From NCBI GenBank assembly GCA_903880855.1, contig CAIRQX010000090.1:1-45136 (forward strand): a stretch of DNA of 45,136 nucleotides, given 5' to 3'. How positions within the stretch are numbered: position 1 is the stretch's first letter; every line of letters begins with the position of its first letter. Origin of the DNA: an uncultured Burkholderiales bacterium. GTDB taxonomy: Bacteria; Pseudomonadota; Gammaproteobacteria; Burkholderiales; Burkholderiaceae_C. Both the position numbers and the translations under genes were made by a program. Shown here in pieces: positions 9,685-18,242 of this stretch. The notes beneath the pieces were generated by a model. That model made no database searches. It was not told the DNA's origin and saw nothing but the letters and a program-made list of their open reading frames with translations.

Positions 9685-9754
9685 GGCGAGGCAGCTGACT
9701 GCGGCTGACGATTTATCGGTACCCCATGAGGAAGCCGCAGTCAACTGCCTCGCC
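9685..9754. repeat. 70-bp imperfect inverted repeat between purN and the HNH gene
   Basis: Arms 9685-9706 and 9733-9754 pair over 22 positions with one mismatch (C9695 opposite A9744), around a 26-base centre. The outer arm GGCGAGGCAG pairs with CTGCCTCGCC, the inner GACTGCGGCT with AGCCGCAGTC. The plus strand has no T-run after it. On the minus strand it is followed by T-rich sequence, so it may terminate HNH transcription. Its size is more like a REP/BIME or a MITE remnant than a simple terminator. Confidence 0.75.
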
Positions 9755-9789
9755 GGAGCGACAACAAAAGACAAAGGCAAGAAAAAGCG

Positions 9790-10347
9790 TCAGGCCACCA
9801 ACCGAGAACTCTTAGGCACATGCGCCAACAAAAACTCCATCTGGTCCGCCAAAATCCGCCGATTACGCAAAATAAAGTCTTCCCACAAACTAGGCACATA
9901 AGGCGTATAAAGCAAAGGCATCTTGGCCTGCTCAGGAGTACGGTTGCCTTTGCGGTGGTTGCATGATTTACAAGCCGTCACCACATTCATCCAATGGTCC
10001 TTACCGTTTTGACCAAAAGGCGTGATGTGCTCGCGCGTCAACTCGGTCTCGTGGAAATGGTCTCCACAGTAAGCGCAAATATTGCGGTCGCGGATAAATA
10101 ACTTGGTGTTAGTCAAACCCGAGCGTAAATCAAAGGGATTGATTTTGGGTACGCCCTTGGTTCCGATTATGCTGTTGACCGTGATGATCGACTGCTGGCC
10201 TGTGATGGCGTTGGTGCCGCCATGGAAAACTGCAACCTCGCCGCCAGATTCCCAGCGAACATCGCCGGCTGCGTAGTGGATCACCGCTTGTTCGAGCGAA
10301 ATCCAAGACTGTGGAAGTCCTTGCGCTGACAGTTTCAAGACCTTCAA
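9790..10347 (-). CDS. HNH endonuclease family protein
   Basis: A 185-residue protein with a zinc-supported HNH nuclease domain. The first Cys pair is in RDRNICAYCGDHF, then LTREHITPFGQNGKDHWMNVV carries the catalytic His and the Asp/Asn-like positions, and the second pair is in ACKSCNHRKGNRT. The N-terminal 80 residues have no motif I can name. The frame stays open upstream to 10443, but I place the start at the TTG at 10345-10347: GGAGG lies six bases before it, and the protein then begins MKVLKLSAQGLPQSW, with the upstream residues looking random. Similar solitary HNH proteins occur widely in Burkholderiales; the biological role is unknown. It is divergent from ribF and convergent with purN. 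Confidence 0.82.
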   Translation of the reverse strand: MKVLKLSAQGLPQSWISLEQAVIHYAAGDVRWESGGEVAVFHGGTNAITGQQSIITVNSIIGTKGVPKINPFDLRSGLTNTKLFIRDRNICAYCGDHFHETELTREHITPFGQNGKDHWMNVVTACKSCNHRKGNRTPEQAKMPLLYTPYVPSLWEDFILRNRRILADQMEFLLAHVPKSSRLVA

Positions 10348-10421
10348 AACACACCTCCATCCAAAACTTAATGAACCGATAAGGGAATGCACGTCTATCA
10401 ACGACAATATAACCCTAATGA

Positions 10422-10443
10422 GTGACAGTTTTATAAATGTCAC
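10422..10443. promoter_or_regulatory. GTGACA-N10-TGTCAC palindrome, candidate operator before ribF
   Basis: Perfect 6-bp arms at 10422-10427 and 10438-10443 enclose an A+T-rich spacer containing TTATAAAT. The site ends 14 bases before the preferred ribF ATG and lies in the region shared with the divergent HNH gene. The layout fits a repressor site over a promoter. No regulator is identified, and this is not the FMN riboswitch. Confidence 0.35.
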
Positions 10444-10457
10444 AAACTAAATCAAAC

Positions 10458-11432
10458 ATGCGAATTCTCAGAGGTTTTGACCACCCCGACCAAGCCAAGG
10501 CCTGCGCCTTGACCATCGGTAACTTTGATGGGGTGCACCGCGGGCACCAAGCCATGCTGGCCTTACTCCAAAGTGAAGCGCGGCACCGCAATGTCGCCAG
10601 TTGCGTGATGACGTTTGAACCACATCCGCGCGACTACTTTGCTGCAGCCTACAAACAACCCGACCTCGCCCCAGCCCGCATCGCTTCGTTGCGCGACAAA
10701 CTCCATGAACTTGCAGCATGCGGCGTGCAACAGTGCATCGTCTTGCCATTTAACGAAAAATTTGCGGCCCAGTCGCCTGATGACTTTATAAACAATGTTT
10801 TAGTCCAAGGACTAGGCGTCAAATATGTGCTGGTAGGCGACGACTTTCGGTTTGGCGCTAAACGCCTCGGCGACTACGCCATGCTCGACGCAGCTGGCGC
10901 ACATCTAGGCTTTGACGTCGCCCGCATGAACAGCTACGAAGTGCGCGGCTTGCGTGTTTCTAGCTCGGCCGTGCGTGAAGCGTTAGCGAAGGGGGCCATG
11001 GAAGAAGTGGCACAACTTCTGGGAAGGCCTTACGCCATCTCTGGCCATGTGGTGCACGGGCGCAAGCTAGGACGTGAGTTGCAATGCCCCACGCTCAATC
11101 TGCGCTTTGCCCATTGGAAGCCAGCGGCGAGCGGTATTTTTGTGGTGCGCGTCCACGGGTTGCACGAGGCCCCATTGCAAGGTGTTGCCAATTTGGGTAT
11201 TCGTCCCTCGCTAGACCCCACCGATGTCAACGGCGGACGCGTCTTGCTGGAAACCCATTGTCTAGATTGGCCAGCGAGTCTCGGCGCAGAGGGGGGCTAC
11301 AGTAAAATTATTCGGGTTGAACTGTTGCATAAATTGCACGACGAGTTGACCTACGACGGTATGGACGCCTTGAAACAAGGCATACACAAAGACTGCGAAG
11401 ACGCACGTACCTGGTTCGCAGCACACACCTAA
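10458..11432 (+). CDS. ribF: Bifunctional riboflavin kinase / FAD synthetase
   Basis: A 324-residue cytoplasmic enzyme that makes FMN from riboflavin and then FAD. The N-terminal adenylyltransferase domain has [15 protein letters not shown] with the HxGH-like nucleotide-binding motif, then [14 protein letters not shown] and [13 protein letters not shown]. The C-terminal kinase domain starts at [20 protein letters not shown], where the Thr of the PT-N motif binds Mg-ATP, and ends with the family's helical tail. I use the ATG at 10458 ([10 protein letters not shown]), in register with other RibF. An in-frame ATG at 10437 would add seven residues and would start inside the palindrome. There is no strong ribosome binding site at either. 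Four bases separate it from ileS, and ribF-ileS-lspA is the classical proteobacterial operon. Confidence 0.95.
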   Translation: MRILRGFDHPDQAKACALTIGNFDGVHRGHQAMLALLQSEARHRNVASCVMTFEPHPRDYFAAAYKQPDLAPARIASLRDKLHELAACGVQQCIVLPFNEKFAAQSPDDFINNVLVQGLGVKYVLVGDDFRFGAKRLGDYAMLDAAGAHLGFDVARMNSYEVRGLRVSSSAVREALAKGAMEEVAQLLGRPYAISGHVVHGRKLGRELQCPTLNLRFAHWKPAASGIFVVRVHGLHEAPLQGVANLGIRPSLDPTDVNGGRVLLETHCLDWPASLGAEGGYSKIIRVELLHKLHDELTYDGMDALKQGIHKDCEDARTWFAAHT

Positions 11433-11436
11433 CACC

Positions 11437-14346
11437 ATGACCGAAAAAAACAATTACCGCGCCACCCTCAATATGCCCGACACGCCGTTTCCGATGCGTG
11501 GCGATTTACCCAAACGCGAACCCGCTTGGGCTAAGAGTTGGACGGATGTTGGTTTGTACAAAAAGCTTCGGGTCGCGCGCCATGGACAACCCTTGTTTGT
11601 CTTGCATGACGGGCCCCCTTATGCGAACGGTAAATTGCATATCGGCCATGCGTTGAACAAAGTATTGAAAGACATGATTGTCAAATCTCGCCAACTGGCC
11701 GGCTTTGATGCGCAATACATCCCCGGTTGGGACTGCCATGGTTTACCAATCGAAAACGCCATTGAAAAGCTCCACGGCCGCAAACTCAGTCGCGACGACA
11801 TGCAGGCCAAAAGCCGCGCTTTCGCTACCGAGCAAATAGACCAACAGCGCGAAGACTTCAAACGCTTAGGCGTTTTAGGCGATTGGGAGCGCCCTTACCG
11901 CACCATGGATTTCGGCAACGAAGCCGGTGAAATCCGCGCTTTCAAACGCGTAATCGAGCGTGGTTTTGTTTACCGCGGTTTAAAACCCGTGTATTGGTGT
12001 TTTGACTGCGGATCATCTCTCGCTGAATTTGAAATTGAATACGCAGACAAAAAAAGTGACACCTTAGACGTTGCCTTTCTATGCGTCCAACCTGAAAAAC
12101 TAGCCGCTGCTTTTGGCTTACCCAAACTCAGCAAAGAAGCATTCGCAGTCATCTGGACCACTACCGCATGGACCATCCCTGCAAACCAAGCACTCAACCT
12201 CAACCCTGAACTGACATACGCATTGGTTGACACCGAGCGTGGCTTGTACATGTGTGCCGAGAGTTTGGTGGAGAAATGTTTAGAACGCTGGCAGCTCAGT
12301 GGCAAAGTTGTAGCTACAACAGTAGGCAAGAAACTCGACCTCATCGAATTCCATCACCCACTTGCACATGTCGACGCAGGCTTTGCACGCACTGCGCCTG
12401 TGTATTTGGCTGACTACGCCACCGCGGACGATGGCACCGGTATCGTTCACAGCGCGCCCGCATATGGCGTGGACGACTTCAACTCTTGCGTCGCCCACGG
12501 AATGAAGTACGACGATATCTTGAACCCTGTGCAAGGTAACGGCGCGTATGCCGCTGAATTCGCTTTGTTTGGCGGCCAACATATTTGGAAAGCTGTTCCC
12601 GTTATTTTGGAAGCGCTGAAAAACGCCAATCGCTTGATGGCCACGCATGGCATCAGCCACAGCTATCCACACTGCTGGCGCCACAAAACACCAGTGATAT
12701 ACCGTGCCGCTGCGCAGTGGTTTGTGCGCATGGATGAGGGCGTTGGCGTGTTCACCACGCACAAAGCGCCTAAGACCTTGCGACAACTTGCGCTCGATGC
12801 GATTGAGCAGACCCAGTTCTATCCAGAAAACGGCAAGACCCGTTTGCGCGACATGATTGCCAACCGTCCTGACTGGTGCATCTCGCGCCAACGCAGCTGG
12901 GGCGTGCCTGTGCCGTTCTTGTTACACAAAGACAGTGGCGAATTGCATCCCGGCACGCTAGAGATTTTGGATATCGCTGCCGACATGGTGCAGACTGGTG
13001 GCATTGAATCTTGGAGCCGCGCTACTGTTGAAGATATTTGCACGGCACTTGCCAAAAGCGGAAAAGTTTTTAACGCTGCAGCTTCCGATTACACCAAGAG
13101 CACCGATATCTTGGAAGTGTGGTTCGACAGCGGCTCGACCTTCGAGCACGTACTGCGCGGCAGCCACAAAGATGCATATGATCGCGAACCTTTCCATGCG
13201 CAGGGCCCAGAAGCAGACTTGTATCTAGAGGGCCACGACCAACACCGCGGTTGGTTCCACTCATCGCTCTTACTAGGCTGTGCCTTGTATGACCGTGCAC
13301 CCTATCGCGGCCTGCTCACCCACGGATTTGCAACGGACGGCCAAGGCCGCAAGATGAGTAAGTCGTTGGGCAACACTGTGGTGCCGCAAGAAGTCACAGA
13401 CAAACTTGGCGCGGAAATCGTACGCTTGTGGGTGGCTTCTACCGACTACTCAGGCGACCTCAACATCGACGACAAAATCTTGGCGCGCGTGGTCGACACC
13501 TATCGCCGTGTTCGCAACACTTTGAAGTTCTTGATGGCCAACACCAGCGACTTCGACGTGACGAAAGACGCTGTGCCTTACGACCAGTTGTTAGAAATCG
13601 ATCGGTACGCACTGTCACGCGCTGCGGAATTACAAGCGGAAATCGTCGGCAAACACAACACCGCTGTCGGCGTATTTGAAGGTGGGCATTTCGGCCAGTA
13701 CGAGTTCCATCCTGTGGTGTCAAAATTGCAGTTGTATTGCTCTGAAGACTTAGGCGCTTTCTATTTGGATGTGCTCAAAGACCGTCTCTACACCACGGCC
13801 ACTTCATCGCTATCACGTCGTAGCGCACAAACTGCGCTCTACACAATCACCCAAGCGATGTTGCGCTGGATGGCGCCCTTCTTGAGTTTTACAGCTGAAG
13901 AAGCATGGAGTGTGATGGGTACATCGCCTTCCATCTTTTTTGAAACCTATACCAATTTAGCTACGCCGAATTCAGCGCTGGTTGACAAATGGCGCGTGAT
14001 CAAAGATGTGCGCGAACTCGCCAACAAAGAAATTGAAAGCAAGCGCAGCGCAGGCATGATTGGTGCCTCTTTGCAAGCTGAATTAACCATTGCTTGCGAT
14101 GGCGCCACATTCGACGCCTTGGCTTCACTGGGTGGGGACTTGAAGTTTGTCTTTATCACCTCCAAGGTAGAACTGGTTCGTAAAGCAGGTGATCTTCATA
14201 TCGACGTGAAAGCCAGCGAAGCCGTGAAATGCGAGCGCTGCTGGCATTACAGCGAAGATATCGGTCAGGATACAGCGCACTCCACCTTGTGTGGGCGTTG
14301 TATCAGTAATCTCTTTAGCTCTGGCGAAGTACGCCACTTCGCTTAA
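11437..14346 (+). CDS. ileS: Isoleucyl-tRNA synthetase
   Basis: A 969-residue class I aminoacyl-tRNA synthetase that charges tRNA-Ile. It has HIGH at 68-71 ([11 protein letters not shown]), the editing domain containing [20 protein letters not shown] and YGVDDFNSC, and KMSKSLGN at 639-646. The C-terminal zinc knuckle has CERC (932, 935) and CGRC (952, 955). Length is slightly above E. coli IleS (938). The zinc-containing form with this C-terminus is the mupirocin-sensitive bacterial type. It follows ribF by four bases and precedes lspA by twelve, so it is an operon member. Confidence 0.98.
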   Translation: MTEKNNYRATLNMPDTPFPMRGDLPKREPAWAKSWTDVGLYKKLRVARHGQPLFVLHDGPPYANGKLHIGHALNKVLKDMIVKSRQLAGFDAQYIPGWDCHGLPIENAIEKLHGRKLSRDDMQAKSRAFATEQIDQQREDFKRLGVLGDWERPYRTMDFGNEAGEIRAFKRVIERGFVYRGLKPVYWCFDCGSSLAEFEIEYADKKSDTLDVAFLCVQPEKLAAAFGLPKLSKEAFAVIWTTTAWTIPANQALNLNPELTYALVDTERGLYMCAESLVEKCLERWQLSGKVVATTVGKKLDLIEFHHPLAHVDAGFARTAPVYLADYATADDGTGIVHSAPAYGVDDFNSCVAHGMKYDDILNPVQGNGAYAAEFALFGGQHIWKAVPVILEALKNANRLMATHGISHSYPHCWRHKTPVIYRAAAQWFVRMDEGVGVFTTHKAPKTLRQLALDAIEQTQFYPENGKTRLRDMIANRPDWCISRQRSWGVPVPFLLHKDSGELHPGTLEILDIAADMVQTGGIESWSRATVEDICTALAKSGKVFNAAASDYTKSTDILEVWFDSGSTFEHVLRGSHKDAYDREPFHAQGPEADLYLEGHDQHRGWFHSSLLLGCALYDRAPYRGLLTHGFATDGQGRKMSKSLGNTVVPQEVTDKLGAEIVRLWVASTDYSGDLNIDDKILARVVDTYRRVRNTLKFLMANTSDFDVTKDAVPYDQLLEIDRYALSRAAELQAEIVGKHNTAVGVFEGGHFGQYEFHPVVSKLQLYCSEDLGAFYLDVLKDRLYTTATSSLSRRSAQTALYTITQAMLRWMAPFLSFTAEEAWSVMGTSPSIFFETYTNLATPNSALVDKWRVIKDVRELANKEIESKRSAGMIGASLQAELTIACDGATFDALASLGGDLKFVFITSKVELVRKAGDLHIDVKASEAVKCERCWHYSEDIGQDTAHSTLCGRCISNLFSSGEVRHFA

Positions 14347-14358
14347 AGTACCGCTAAC

Positions 14359-14859
14359 ATGGCACGCCACACCTTTATACGCAGCACGACCTCTTACTGG
14401 CTGTGGATAGGTATCGCTGCAGCCATTGTGCTGGCGGATCAGTTCACCAAAGTATTGATCGTCAGCACCTACCAACTCGGCGAAGGTTTTTCTGTCACCA
14501 GCTTTTTTAATATCGTGCGCGTGCACAACGAAGGCGCTGCATTTTCCTTTTTAGCCAATGCAGGCGGTTGGCAACGCTGGTTGTTTACGGGCTTAGGCGC
14601 CATTGCAGCCGTTGCCATCATCTGGATGCTCAAACAACATGCACAACAAAAGCTATTTGGATTTGCCCTAGCGTGCGTATTGGGTGGGGCAGTCGGTAAT
14701 GTGATCGACCGCATCATGTATGGCTATGTGGTCGATTTCCTAGACTTCTATTTCGCGGGCATGCACTTTCCTGCATTCAATCTAGCAGACAGCGCCATTA
14801 CCTTAGGCGCTGTCTGCTTGATATTGGATGAAATCTTGAGAGTGCGCAGAGGTCGCTAG
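14359..14859 (+). CDS. lspA: Lipoprotein signal peptidase II
   Basis: A 166-residue inner-membrane aspartyl protease that removes signal peptides from diacylglyceryl-prolipoproteins. Four hydrophobic segments lie around residues 15-35, 68-90, 100-117 and 140-158. The active-site aspartates are Asp126 in GYVVDFLDF and Asp144 in [11 protein letters not shown], with VGNVIDR and [10 protein letters not shown] also conserved. It ends the ribF-ileS-lspA unit. The window also encodes later lipoprotein steps (LolC, LolD) and a probable lipoprotein GGT. Confidence 0.97.
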   Translation: MARHTFIRSTTSYWLWIGIAAAIVLADQFTKVLIVSTYQLGEGFSVTSFFNIVRVHNEGAAFSFLANAGGWQRWLFTGLGAIAAVAIIWMLKQHAQQKLFGFALACVLGGAVGNVIDRIMYGYVVDFLDFYFAGMHFPAFNLADSAITLGAVCLILDEILRVRRGR

Positions 14860-14879
14860 GCCAGCAGGCCGGGAAATCC

Positions 14880-14948
14880 GTCAACCGTACAGTTGACAAG
14901 ATTTTTTAGATTTGTACAATTCGTCTTTTAAAAAGTCATTTTGTACAA
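14880..14948 (+). promoter_or_regulatory. Strong promoter overlapped by three GTAC-centred palindromes
   Basis: A perfect -35 TTGACA (14893-14898) and TACAAT (14915-14920) are separated by 16 bp. Three palindromes centred on GTAC surround them. GTCAAC-CGTACA-GTTGAC (14880-14897) overlaps the -35 box, TTGTACAA (14912-14919) overlaps the -10 box, and TTGTACAA (14941-14948) abuts the start codon. Centres are 27 and 29 bp apart. This looks like an operator array for tight repression of the ATPase gene. Confidence 0.6.
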
Positions 14949-16133
14949 ATGCTACAACCTAAGAACCAGATACAACGGAAAGCAGAAAGCTCAGTCAAAA
15001 GACTGGTCAAGGGGTTTCCAGTTGTAGCGCTAACTGGTCCGCGTCAATCCGGAAAGACAACGCTTGCATGTAGCGTTTTCCCCAGCAAGCCTTACCGAAC
15101 GCTTGAAGATCCTGAGACCCGACAACTGGCACTATCGGATCCGCGTGCATTTCTTGCGCAATTTCCAGACGGTGCAATATTGGATGAAATTCAACGTACC
15201 CCTGAGCTTTTCTCCTATCTACAAGGTGTCGTTGATGCCAAACAACAAATGGGTTTGTTCGTCATCACAGGATCGCAGCAATTCGGATTGCTAGAAGCTA
15301 TTACACAATCTTTAGCTGGCAGGGTTGGGTTGGTAGAGTTGTTACCGCTGAGTCTTTCGGAAATTGCTAGCGCTCATAAAATTGATGCTAATAGCCTCAA
15401 TCAATTAATGTTCACTGGCGGATATCCAGCCCTCTATAACAAAATACGCTCAAAATCTTTACTACCAAGTGACTGGTTTAGAGCTTATGTGACTACGTAT
15501 ATCGAGCGCGACGTGCGACAGGTACTCGGTGTTAGGGACTTAGCAAGTTTCGAGCGTTTTGTAAGGATGTGTGCATCGCGCAGCGGGCAACTTCTAAATC
15601 TACAGGCTCTTGCTTCAGATTGCGGCATCAGCGTGACGAATGCTCGCCAATGGATGAGTGTTTTAGAAACTAGCTACGTCGTTAGACTTCTTCAACCTTG
15701 GCACGAAAACTTTGGCAAGCGCTTAGTCAAAAGGCCAAAACTATATTTCCTTGACACAGGCTTGCTTTGCTGGCTCTTACGAATTGAGAGCGCAATGGCT
15801 CTCGCGACCCACGCGATGCGTGGGCCTGTGTTTGAAACGTGGGTGATAGCCGAGGTACTTAAGCATCGACTCAACCAAGGTTTGTCTCCAGATATCTACT
15901 TCTGGAGAGATAACCACGGCGTGGAAATTGACCTACTGTTTGAACAAAACAATCTTCTACATGCGGTAGAAATGAAATCTGGCACAACCTTTAGCTCGGA
16001 TTGGGTCAAGGGGTGTCAGAGGTTTCAGCATTACGCAGCCCATCGCTACGGCCGCAGCACCGTGGTGTATGGGGGAGAAAACAGCTTTGATACCCAGGCC
16101 ATCAACGTCATGTCATGGCTGGGTTTCGCTTGA
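14949..16133 (+). CDS. AAA-type ATPase with DUF4143 C-terminal domain
   Basis: A 394-residue cytoplasmic protein of the AAA_14/DUF4143 group. It has Walker A GPRQSGKTT (30-38), Walker B AILDEIQ (76-82), sensor-like VITGSQQFGL, and LSLSEIA. The middle contains a winged-helix-like part (LQALASDCGISVTNARQWMSVLETSYVV). The C-terminus resembles a PD-(D/E)XK nuclease fold, with Asp328 in EIDLLFE and Glu341-x-Lys343 in AVEMKSG. The function of the family is unknown; proposals include mobile-element and toxin-like roles. It is solitary, sits between the end of the lspA operon and an oppositely oriented gene, and is more A+T-rich in places than its neighbours, suggesting acquisition. ATG follows a palindrome directly and has no Shine-Dalgarno. 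Confidence 0.85.
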   Translation: MLQPKNQIQRKAESSVKRLVKGFPVVALTGPRQSGKTTLACSVFPSKPYRTLEDPETRQLALSDPRAFLAQFPDGAILDEIQRTPELFSYLQGVVDAKQQMGLFVITGSQQFGLLEAITQSLAGRVGLVELLPLSLSEIASAHKIDANSLNQLMFTGGYPALYNKIRSKSLLPSDWFRAYVTTYIERDVRQVLGVRDLASFERFVRMCASRSGQLLNLQALASDCGISVTNARQWMSVLETSYVVRLLQPWHENFGKRLVKRPKLYFLDTGLLCWLLRIESAMALATHAMRGPVFETWVIAEVLKHRLNQGLSPDIYFWRDNHGVEIDLLFEQNNLLHAVEMKSGTTFSSDWVKGCQRFQHYAAHRYGRSTVVYGGENSFDTQAINVMSWLGFA

Positions 16134-16139
16134 GATTGC

Positions 16140-17123
16140 CTACAGCGTAATGATCGTGCAACCCGTAGTCTTACGGGCTTCTAAATCAATATGGGCTTGA
16201 GCCACTTTTTCCAAGGGGTAGGTTTGATCGATATGAATTTTCACCTTACCGCTAGTCACGGCTTCAAACAAATCATCTGCCATCGCTTGTGAATTCTCAC
16301 GATTATTTATATGGCTAAAGAGGGTTTGACGGGTTACATATATAGAACCCTTCGCACCCAAAATTCCAGGAGAAAACGAAGGTACTGGGCCAGAGGCGTT
16401 ACCAAAACTAGCCATCAACCCCAATGGTGCCAAACAATCGAGCGATTTATCCCACGTATCTTTACCTACTGAGTCGTAGACGACTTTGACACCTTTGCCT
16501 CCAGTAATTTCTTTTACTTTTACTAAAAAATCTTCGGTGTTGTAGTTGATCACAAAGCTTGCGCCATTAGCCAAAGCAAGCTTGCATTTGGCATCACTGC
16601 CCGCAGTTCCGATGAGTTGATACCCCAATGCCTTTGCCCATTGCGATGCAATTAAGCCAACACCACCCGCGGCCGCATGGAACAAAATAAAATCACCTTT
16701 GTGTAAACCGCCTTGAGGCAACGTGCGCTTGAGTAAATACTGCGCCGTTAAACCTTTGAGCATCATGGCAGCTCCAGTTTCAAACGAAATGGCATCGGGC
16801 AATTTACAGACAGTCTTTGCAGGCATCACGCGCTCTTCACAATAACTTCCGGGTGGTTGACTGGCATAAGCTGCGCGATCCCCTACTTTTAGATGTGTCA
16901 CGCCCTCGCCTACTGCCTCTACTAAACCTGAAGCTTCCATACCCATGCGCAATGGCATCGGGAAAGGATAGAGTCCTGTACGTTGATATACATCAATGAA
17001 ATTCAAACCCACAGCTTTGTGCCGAATACGAATTTCACCTGCACCTGGCTGTCCGACAGTGACATCGACGATCTTGAGTTCTTCAGGTCCGCCGTTTTTT
17101 TCAATAATGACTGCTTTGCTCAT
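16140..17123 (-). CDS. NADPH:quinone oxidoreductase (zeta-crystallin type)
   Basis: A 327-residue zinc-free member of the medium-chain dehydrogenase superfamily that probably reduces quinones or enones with NADPH. It starts MSKAVIIEKNGGPEELKIVDV. It contains GLNFIDVYQRTGLYP and the cofactor-binding AAAGGVGLIASQWAKALGYQLIGTAGS, followed by GASFVINYNTEDF and VYDSVGKDTWDKSL. It ends with LEARKTTGCTIITL. The frame is open upstream to 17198, but AGGAGC eight bases before the ATG at 17121-17123 and the family start position decide for the shorter form. It is divergent from the DMT gene and convergent with the ATPase gene, six bases apart. Confidence 0.9.
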   Translation of the reverse strand: MSKAVIIEKNGGPEELKIVDVTVGQPGAGEIRIRHKAVGLNFIDVYQRTGLYPFPMPLRMGMEASGLVEAVGEGVTHLKVGDRAAYASQPPGSYCEERVMPAKTVCKLPDAISFETGAAMMLKGLTAQYLLKRTLPQGGLHKGDFILFHAAAGGVGLIASQWAKALGYQLIGTAGSDAKCKLALANGASFVINYNTEDFLVKVKEITGGKGVKVVYDSVGKDTWDKSLDCLAPLGLMASFGNASGPVPSFSPGILGAKGSIYVTRQTLFSHINNRENSQAMADDLFEAVTSGKVKIHIDQTYPLEKVAQAHIDLEARKTTGCTIITL

Positions 17124-17233
17124 GTTGTTTGCTCCTAGAGAAATCGATAATTTTTGACGCCCTGCATCCTGCCACGAAAGCGGTCTCCGAGTTGTCACCT
17201 AGGTTTTATGGGCTCGGGTAGAGTCTCGCCCTA

Positions 17234-18169
17234 ATGTCTGACACCTCCCCTACGCCCATTACTAGCGCTTCACACCCAACTTTGACTGCACGTGCTGGAG
17301 CTTTGTTGTTGGTACCTCCGCTACTGTGGGCAGGTAATGCCATCACAGGGCGTTTGGTGCATGAACTCATCTCGCCGCTGACGCTTAATTTTTTTCGCTG
17401 GGCTCTTGCATTTTTACTGCTCCTTCCAATTGCGCACAAGGTTCTGGATCGCAATAGTCCTTTGTGGTCGAAATGGAAACGTTTTGCCCTGCTGGGTTTT
17501 TTGGGCGTGGGTTGTTACAACAGTTTTCAATACCTCGCGCTACAAACGTCTACCCCCATCAATGTGACCTTGGTGGCCTCCAGTACACCAGTATTTATGT
17601 TGGTGATTGGGGCAGTATTTTTTAAACAAACTATTCGCTTACAACAAATCATTGGCGCTGTGTTGTCCATAGCTGGTGTGCTGCTAGTGCTATGCCGAGG
17701 GGACTGGAGTGCACTTGCAAATGTGCAGTGGGTGATCGGTGACGTCTATGTGCTGATCGCCACCGCATGCTGGGCTTTTTACAGTTGGTTACTCAGTCGT
17801 CCAGACGATCCGGCAGAGATACGAAGCAACTGGGCTTATTTTTTAATGGCACAAATGGCCTTTGGCCTGTCGTGGTCAGGCTTGTTTACAACGGGTGAAT
17901 GGGCGCTAGGCGATGCCTATGTGTATTGGGGTTGGCCACTGATTGCAGCGCTTGCCTATGTTGCCTTATGTCCGTCTTTACTGGCTTATCGTTGCTGGGG
18001 TTTGGGTGTGCAGCAAGCTGGGGCCAATATTGCGGGCTTCTTTGCAAACCTGACCCCGCTATTCGCCGCCGTCATGTCGGCCTTGGTATTGGGTGACTTG
18101 CCGCAAACATTTCATTTAGCGGCTTTTGCTTTGATAGTCGGCGGGATTGTGGTGTCTTCGCGGCGCTAA
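17234..18169 (+). CDS. EamA/DMT-superfamily permease
   Basis: A 311-residue inner-membrane protein with about ten hydrophobic segments arranged as two EamA repeats. The second half includes SLLAYRCWGLGVQQAGANIAGFFANLTPLFAAVMSALVLGD, the typical repeat end. Family members export amino acids or metabolites, but the substrate cannot be assigned from sequence. It ends 73 bases before the convergent SDR gene, with a perfect 15-bp inverted repeat between them. Confidence 0.9.
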   Translation: MSDTSPTPITSASHPTLTARAGALLLVPPLLWAGNAITGRLVHELISPLTLNFFRWALAFLLLLPIAHKVLDRNSPLWSKWKRFALLGFLGVGCYNSFQYLALQTSTPINVTLVASSTPVFMLVIGAVFFKQTIRLQQIIGAVLSIAGVLLVLCRGDWSALANVQWVIGDVYVLIATACWAFYSWLLSRPDDPAEIRSNWAYFLMAQMAFGLSWSGLFTTGEWALGDAYVYWGWPLIAALAYVALCPSLLAYRCWGLGVQQAGANIAGFFANLTPLFAAVMSALVLGDLPQTFHLAAFALIVGGIVVSSRR

Positions 18170-18199
18170 TTTTGATTTAAAGAAAAATCTGTGGCAGAA

Positions 18200-18233
18200 G
18201 GCGCTACTTAAAAACTAATTTTTAAGTAGCGCC
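18200..18233. terminator. Perfect 15-bp inverted repeat between convergent genes
   Basis: GGCGCTACTTAAAAA (18200-18214), loop CTAA, then the exact complement (18219-18233). The stem includes an A5/T5 block, so either strand ends its left arm with A and right arm starts with T. It lies between the convergent DMT and SDR genes and probably acts as a bidirectional terminator. The T-run is inside the stem rather than after it. Confidence 0.65.
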
Positions 18234-18242
18234 ATACTTCTC

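Noticed and set aside
9685..9754. Integron attC site reading of the inverted repeat
   Set aside because: The core sites GTTRRRY and RYYYAAC are not present at the ends and no cassette gene follows.
12280..12891. A 203-residue minus-strand open frame inside ileS
   Set aside because: Antisense to ileS with no motif or ribosome binding site.
14949..16133. Reading the ATPase gene as half of a toxin-antitoxin pair
   Set aside because: There is no small partner gene on either side and the family role is not established.
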